Assembly (NCBI GenBank): GCA_937910305.1
Contig: CALEPS010000067.1
Coordinates: 1 to 55,010, forward strand
DNA: 55,010 nucleotides
From: an uncultured Bacteroidales bacterium
Lineage (GTDB): Bacteria; Bacteroidota; Bacteroidia; Bacteroidales; Paludibacteraceae
Direction: 5' to 3'
The position numbers and the translations under genes are program-made. Shown piece by piece: positions 50,693 through 55,010 of the stretch (the first letter of the stretch is position 1; every line of letters begins with the position of its first letter). The notes below the pieces were generated by a model that was not told the origin of the DNA, did no database searches, and worked only from the letters and a program-made list of their open reading frames with translations.

Positions 50693-53080
50693 ACTCATCG
50701 AGGTGCGGCTGTCTTTCATCGTGGCTATCCCGCGATCGTTTGTCCAATGCGGATAAGTAGGATGGACATAGTCGTCGAACGTATATTCCGTCAGAGCCGT
50801 ACCAAAATCGTAGATGTTATAACACAGCACCTCCAGACTCATCGGTATATCCCGAACCCACCATCGTCCTGTAGCGCGTAACTCGAAATTGAAGAACGCG
50901 TCTTCCCTCTTTCCGAAAGCATTATTCGCCATGTTGATACCTTTTGCGTCTGAATGCAAGAGCGCAACCTGTTCATAGCCGTTAATGAGTCGTGATCGAG
51001 CCGTAAAAGTGGAGAACGGCTGACCGTCCTTGAACTTGCCGTTCAGGCCTATTGAGAAGTATCGGCAGGCGTTGTAGGTCACCTGCAGGCGGAGGATGAA
51101 CGATTTGTCCTGGTCCAGCCGGCTGTTGCCCTGATAAGGCTTGTCGCCCTCGCTCAATGCCATATACGTGTTCGGATTCGCCGTGCTCTCGCTCAGCGCG
51201 CCGATGTTGTTATGCAGCGGACCATTTCCCAGGGTACTCAGTCCCGCCATCAGATAACTCTGCCAACTCGCCATCACATGCCATTTCTTGCCCCGATAGG
51301 TGTATTTCACTATATTGGACATATAGTAAGGAGTGCGTCCGCCCGCGCGCGAGGACATCAGGTCCAACGGCTGGGTCCTCACGGTATATTGTTTCTCTCC
51401 CTCACGCAGGTAATAGACCCCGTCCTGCGAGACCAGGTTCGCTTCTGTACCGTCGGTATAGACCGTGTGCCACTGGTTATAGTACTTCCGGATGGTACTC
51501 AGGATTGCTATCTCATGCCTTCGGCTTTTACCGAAAGTGAAATATATCGGCAGATCCAGTACGGCATAGGAAGGCTGTTTTATCCATAGTCCTTTCTCCG
51601 GCGTATGGTACGCGCCGCCGGTGGTAGCCAGCAGCGTATTGTCCGCATACCGTATCTCGCCGGACATATACTTGCCGCTCAGATACCGCACCTCGTTCCA
51701 CCCGTAACTCATCCTATGATGGCTGACAGACAGACCGAACCGGAACCACCATGCCGGCGAATAGTTTATCGCTACCTTCGCTAACCAGCCGGGAGACACA
51801 ACACTCTTGCCTTCTCCTATGACAACACCGTCCAACGAGACACCCAGATGGGCATAGAAATCCAAACCTTTCGCCCATCCTTTCTTCTCTGCCACCACCA
51901 TTGCTTCGTTCTCCAGAATACCCGAAGTAAAGGACTCCGAATGCCAATAAGCGGTATAAAGCGGCGTAGGAGCAGCATCGGCGATGGACTGCGAATAGAC
52001 CGCATTGCTCCATTGACCGGCGCCGGGACGGAAATGCAGCAGCGAGTTGTAGCCCTCTGCATGCACGCGCAGCCACGGCAAGAGAGGCTGGTCGTACCGG
52101 ACGGACAGATTCACGCTGTGAAGCCTGCCGTCCGCATACCAAGGCTCAAAAGCCTCACCGTCCTGATCCAGAATATTACGGGAGAAAGACAGACTGTCAT
52201 GGCGGATCGTCTGCAGCTCGTAGCTCACGCCGGCTACTAACTCACCCCTATTGTCGAACCTTGACGTATGGTATATTCCCGCCATATAAGCGCGTTGCTG
52301 CGCCTGCTCGTTGCTGTTGAGATAGAACTCCGATCCGTAGTCCGACCTGCCTTTGGCTATGAGGAAATAATGTAGATTCATCGGCACCTCGCCGTCCAAC
52401 TGTACCTTGTAGTTGTCTCCGGGCCTCATGCCGCTGATACCCGTATGGTCGAAAGCGGTTATCGCCCGGCGGTCATAATGCGCATATACATGCTGATAGT
52501 ACCGTCTGCCGGAAGCCGGGATAGCGAACGTCCCTTCTACCGTTCCGCCTCCGAGTATATAGTTACGCATCGATACCGGCCTGCCGTCCATCGTGCGCTC
52601 TTCGCCCGATGAATGGAACAGGTTGATCAACTGCCTGGTACCCGGAGAGATACCGCCTAAGCCGCCTATGTTGCCCGTCAGACGGAGCCTCTGCGACTGA
52701 ACAGACTCATCCCGGAAATCCAACTCGCCGTCATGATAATCGATCGCCATGGAGAGACGGTCCGGCTGCGCATGAAAGAGCGTACTGCCTTCCTCAAACC
52801 GGCTGTCAAGACGCATTCCGTTCAGATGATATTTGTTCTGCCGGAACGAATTGCCGGCGATGGAGAAGACATACTGGTTGCCGAGATTCCATTCGCCCGT
52901 CGTCTCGGTCTCATATACGGCATAGTCGTAATAGTTGTCCAAGAAATGTCCTAAATCCGCTGTCTGATACCATTCCCGGAAGAAAGAACCGCCTACCGTG
53001 TCTGTGCCGATAAACGCAAATGTCTTGGCATGAAAACTCACACCAAGACATACCAACGCTATTACTTTCTTCCTGATCAC
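50630..53080 (-). CDS. large outer-membrane beta-barrel, TonB-receptor-like
   Basis: 816 residues with a signal peptide. Most of the sequence is alternating aromatic/polar beta strands. A plug-like N-terminal part is suggested by KYHLNGMRLDSRFEEGSTLF, but I see no TonB box and no carboxypeptidase-like domain. The last residues (LVTLRVGLEKDKQ) do not end in the usual aromatic, and the 3' end overlaps the O-antigen ligase gene. It follows dnaJ by 21 bp on the same strand, so it may be co-expressed with the chaperones. Substrate unknown. Confidence 0.7.
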   Translation of the reverse strand: MIRKKVIALVCLGVSFHAKTFAFIGTDTVGGSFFREWYQTADLGHFLDNYYDYAVYETETTGEWNLGNQYVFSIAGNSFRQNKYHLNGMRLDSRFEEGSTLFHAQPDRLSMAIDYHDGELDFRDESVQSQRLRLTGNIGGLGGISPGTRQLINLFHSSGEERTMDGRPVSMRNYILGGGTVEGTFAIPASGRRYYQHVYAHYDRRAITAFDHTGISGMRPGDNYKVQLDGEVPMNLHYFLIAKGRSDYGSEFYLNSNEQAQQRAYMAGIYHTSRFDNRGELVAGVSYELQTIRHDSLSFSRNILDQDGEAFEPWYADGRLHSVNLSVRYDQPLLPWLRVHAEGYNSLLHFRPGAGQWSNAVYSQSIADAAPTPLYTAYWHSESFTSGILENEAMVVAEKKGWAKGLDFYAHLGVSLDGVVIGEGKSVVSPGWLAKVAINYSPAWWFRFGLSVSHHRMSYGWNEVRYLSGKYMSGEIRYADNTLLATTGGAYHTPEKGLWIKQPSYAVLDLPIYFTFGKSRRHEIAILSTIRKYYNQWHTVYTDGTEANLVSQDGVYYLREGEKQYTVRTQPLDLMSSRAGGRTPYYMSNIVKYTYRGKKWHVMASWQSYLMAGLSTLGNGPLHNNIGALSESTANPNTYMALSEGDKPYQGNSRLDQDKSFILRLQVTYNACRYFSIGLNGKFKDGQPFSTFTARSRLINGYEQVALLHSDAKGINMANNAFGKREDAFFNFELRATGRWWVRDIPMSLEVLCYNIYDFGTALTEYTFDDYVHPTYPHWTNDRGIATMKDSRTSMSLCIPRGLLVTLRVGLEKDKQ

Positions 53081-53101
53081 TGATAACTAAATACTGACGG
53101 C

Positions 53102-54265
53102 TTATATTCCAAACAGGTTATGGAAGAAACTCTTTTTCTCTCCTGCTCCCGGAGCTATGTTCGGGCTGTTCTGGAGTTGTTCGATCAGTTTGCGTTCCTC
53201 TTTGTTCAGTTTCTCGGGGATATATACGCCTACGTTGATTAGCAGATCACCCGTGCCGTAACTTCTTCCGTACTGGTCGATGCGCGGCAGTCCTTTGCCC
53301 CTCATCCGCAGTACCTTGCCCGGCTGCGTACCGGGGGTAATGGTTATCTTCACATCGCCGGTCAGCGTAGGTATCTGCACCTGACCGCCCAATACCGCTG
53401 TAGGCATGTCCAGCAACAGGTTATATACCAGATCGCTCTCCTGACGGATGAAGTCCTTGTGCTCCTCTTCCTCTATCATCACTATCAGGTCGCCGGGAAC
53501 ACCACCTCTTGGCGCAGCGTTTCCTTTGCCAGGAACGGTCAGCTGCATACCTCCCATCACGCCAGCGGGGATGTTTACCGTGATGATATCTTCGTCGCGT
53601 ACTACTCCCTGACCGCCGCATTTGGGGCATTTGTTCTTGATGATTCGTCCCTCGCCGCCGCAGGTGTCACAAACGCTCTGGACCTGCATCATGCCGAAGA
53701 TACCGCGTTGGGCACGGGTCACACGGCCGCTGCCGTGACAGGTCGGACAGGTCTCTGCCTTACCGTCAGCACTACCGGTACCATGACATTCCTTGCACTC
53801 CACAAGCCGCTTTACCTTGATCTTCTTCTCGCATCCGGTAGCTATCTCTTCCAACGTCAGCGATACGCGTCCCCGCAGGTCACTTCCTTTGCGTACACGC
53901 TGGCCGCGACTCCTGCCGCCACCCATAAACATCTCGCCTATGTCGCCTATATCGAACCCTGCGCCTTGGAAGATATCCCCGAAGTGGCTGAATATATCTT
54001 CCATGGACATTCCTCCGCCGCTGTATCCGCCTGCGCCGCCCATGCCGGCAAAGCCGTACTGGTCATAACGGGCACGTTTCTGCGGATCGGACAGCACCTC
54101 GTAAGCCTCGGCGGCTTCTTTGAATTTCTCTTCCGCCTCCTTGTCACCGGGGTTCTTGTCCGGATGGTATTGGATAGCTTTCTTGCGGTAAGCTTTCTTT
54201 ATCTCTTCTGCGCTCGCGGTCTTTTCCACGCCGAGCACTTCATAATAATCTCTTTTTTCAGCCAT
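53102..54265 (-). CDS. dnaJ: chaperone DnaJ
   Basis: 387 residues. J domain with YHPDKNPGDKEAEEKF (HPD), a Gly-rich stretch, four CxxCxGxG zinc motifs (CKECHGTG, CPTCHGSG, CDTCGGEG, CPKCGGQG), then the C-terminal substrate-binding domains. Co-chaperone of DnaK; downstream of grpE in the same transcript, with a 38-bp spacer of ttaacgg/ttaacaa heptamer-like repeats. The barrel gene starts 21 bp after it across a tcagtgatc-type repeat. Confidence 0.95.
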   Translation of the reverse strand: MAEKRDYYEVLGVEKTASAEEIKKAYRKKAIQYHPDKNPGDKEAEEKFKEAAEAYEVLSDPQKRARYDQYGFAGMGGAGGYSGGGMSMEDIFSHFGDIFQGAGFDIGDIGEMFMGGGRSRGQRVRKGSDLRGRVSLTLEEIATGCEKKIKVKRLVECKECHGTGSADGKAETCPTCHGSGRVTRAQRGIFGMMQVQSVCDTCGGEGRIIKNKCPKCGGQGVVRDEDIITVNIPAGVMGGMQLTVPGKGNAAPRGGVPGDLIVMIEEEEHKDFIRQESDLVYNLLLDMPTAVLGGQVQIPTLTGDVKITITPGTQPGKVLRMRGKGLPRIDQYGRSYGTGDLLINVGVYIPEKLNKEERKLIEQLQNSPNIAPGAGEKKSFFHNLFGI

Positions 54266-54303
54266 AAACCAACGATTTAACGGTTTAACAATTTAACGCG
54301 AAC

Positions 54304-54825
54304 TTATTCGCCAACCACTACTTTGGCAAAACGGATCACTTTCTCGCCCATCTTGTAGCCTTTCTGGGTGCAGTCGATCACTTTGCCTTTCTTATCCTCG
54401 CCGGCGGCAAAGGTAGTCACGGCTTCGTGTTCGTCGGTATTGAAATCCGCGTTCTCCGTCTCCACGGCGTGGACGTCATGTTTGTCGAGGAAAGAGAGGA
54501 ACTTCTGATAGATCAGTCGTACTCCCTCGTCGTCAATAGCGGCTATCGCTCTTTCGAAATCGTCGATGAGCGGCAGCATTTCCGTGAATATCTTCTCTCC
54601 GGCTCTTTCTGTCAGTTCTATTTTCTCTTTGTTGGTACGCTTGCGGTAGTTGTCAAACTCTGCCATCATGCGCAGGTTCTTGTCCTCCATCTCTGCCAGT
54701 TGGCTTTCTGCCTTCGCTTTTTGGCTCTCAGCTTCTGCCACTTGCTCCTCCAACTCATGCAGGCGCGCCTGCAACTCTTCTTGCTGTTCTTGCTGTTCTT
54801 CTTGTCTCTTGTCTTTTTTTGCCAT
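54304..54825 (-). CDS. grpE: nucleotide exchange factor GrpE
   Basis: 173 residues from ATG at 54825 (MAKKDKRQEEQ). Long N-terminal coiled coil (about 10-65), the conserved FDNYRKRTNKEK, then the beta domain with VIDCTQKGYKMGEKVIRFAKVVV. The frame stays open to 54960, but that part lies at the promoter and is built of gtacgaa-type repeats and a 16-bp direct repeat, so it is taken as leader. Confidence 0.93.
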   Translation of the reverse strand: MAKKDKRQEEQQEQQEELQARLHELEEQVAEAESQKAKAESQLAEMEDKNLRMMAEFDNYRKRTNKEKIELTERAGEKIFTEMLPLIDDFERAIAAIDDEGVRLIYQKFLSFLDKHDVHAVETENADFNTDEHEAVTTFAAGEDKKGKVIDCTQKGYKMGEKVIRFAKVVVGE

Positions 54826-54828
54826 ATC

Positions 54829-54886
54829 TTTGTACTTTAATTTTTTCTTCATACATCGTACATCGTTCCTTTGTACTTTAATTTGT
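54829..54886. repeat. repeats in the grpE leader
   Basis: ctttgtactttaattt occurs twice (54829-54844 and 54871-54886) around gtacgat/gtacaaagg-type units (54845-54875); same family as 3376-3432, in reverse. Confidence 0.75.
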
Positions 54887-54957
54887 TCTTTCAAATCCCA
54901 TGCCACAGCCTCTTTCCCTGCCAATTTGTCAGTCGCAACACGAGTCCGTTTAGGTCG

Positions 54958-54989
54958 CAAAGGTACAACATTTTTTTGAAATATACAAA
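54958..54989 (-). promoter_or_regulatory. promoter of grpE-dnaJ-barrel
   Basis: On the minus strand: TTTG (54989-54986), 20 bp, TACCTTTG (54965-54958). It looks like an ordinary vegetative promoter; no CIRCE-type inverted repeat is visible. Confidence 0.8.
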
Positions 54990-55010
54990 CAAAAGACCAA
55001 TAAATTTGCG

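Noticed and set aside
54826..54960. N-terminal extension of grpE from the upstream in-frame ATG
   Set aside because: The upstream ATG lies at the -7 promoter element and the intervening codons are repeat sequence.

Overview
The window looks like a chromosome segment of a Bacteroidota, most probably Bacteroidales. The evidence is gene content (dxs-trkA-trkH, mlaE/mlaF, lptB, a Wzi-family barrel, WaaP/InaA-type kinase, DUF4861, PqqD plus S26 pair), lipoprotein signals, and eight promoters of the Bacteroidota type. All eight have TTTG, exactly 20 bp, then TAnnTTTG. I see no rRNA, tRNA, CRISPR array, transposase or phage gene. Most of the window is ordinary housekeeping and envelope biology.

Layout. 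1-7656: dxs (5' cut), trkA, trkH, an SGNH esterase, an MBOAT acyltransferase and coaE, all on +. 7657-9648: two small lipoproteins and dapB. 9796-22505: lepB, a four-helix-bundle (S23-like) gene, a WbqC-like gene, ilvE, a POT peptide transporter, rsmI, two flippases, ribE, two FKBP isomerases and truA. 22502-25124: a pectin-type GH28 and a DUF4861 lipoprotein. 25163-36618 (minus): a Cys-rich C-terminally anchored protein, a 1772-residue surface protein, an AAA-type ATPase, and an operon M6 peptidase / secreted protein / S26B-like signal peptidase / PqqD. 37069-38772: a secreted Ig-like protein. 39206-41297: mlaE and mlaF, split by a second S23-like gene. 41342-43273: a free-standing M6 propeptide-like protein and an M6 peptidase. 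43270-50692: xth, lptB, Kelch protein, Wzi-family barrel, two glycosyltransferases (one fused to an LPS kinase) and an O-antigen ligase. 50630-54990 (minus): grpE, dnaJ and a large outer-membrane barrel.

The most unusual property is a dense population of short degenerate tandem repeats. They sit at most gene junctions and also in frame inside enzymes. Several classes share a period but not a sequence: 7-bp arrays (aattaaa, aattacg, aattgag, acaaatc, tcagccg, caatgca), 7/8-bp arrays (aaatggt), 10/11-bp arrays, ~16-bp GC-rich mini-hairpins joined by ggtctgtca or ggtcttaca, and a ~75-bp structured element. They supply start codons, stop codons, N-terminal extensions and even a lipoprotein signal peptide. 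CoaE, normally about 200 residues, carries four insertions.

Both S23-like genes lie between inverted copies of whichever repeat family is local. One is enclosed by a 25-bp inverted repeat with one mismatch. The other is enclosed by three nested complementary segments. This is the architecture of 23S rRNA intervening sequences, but here it sits in protein-coding operons. I regard these two IVS-like elements, with the repeat population they appear to belong to, as the best candidate for an undescribed system.
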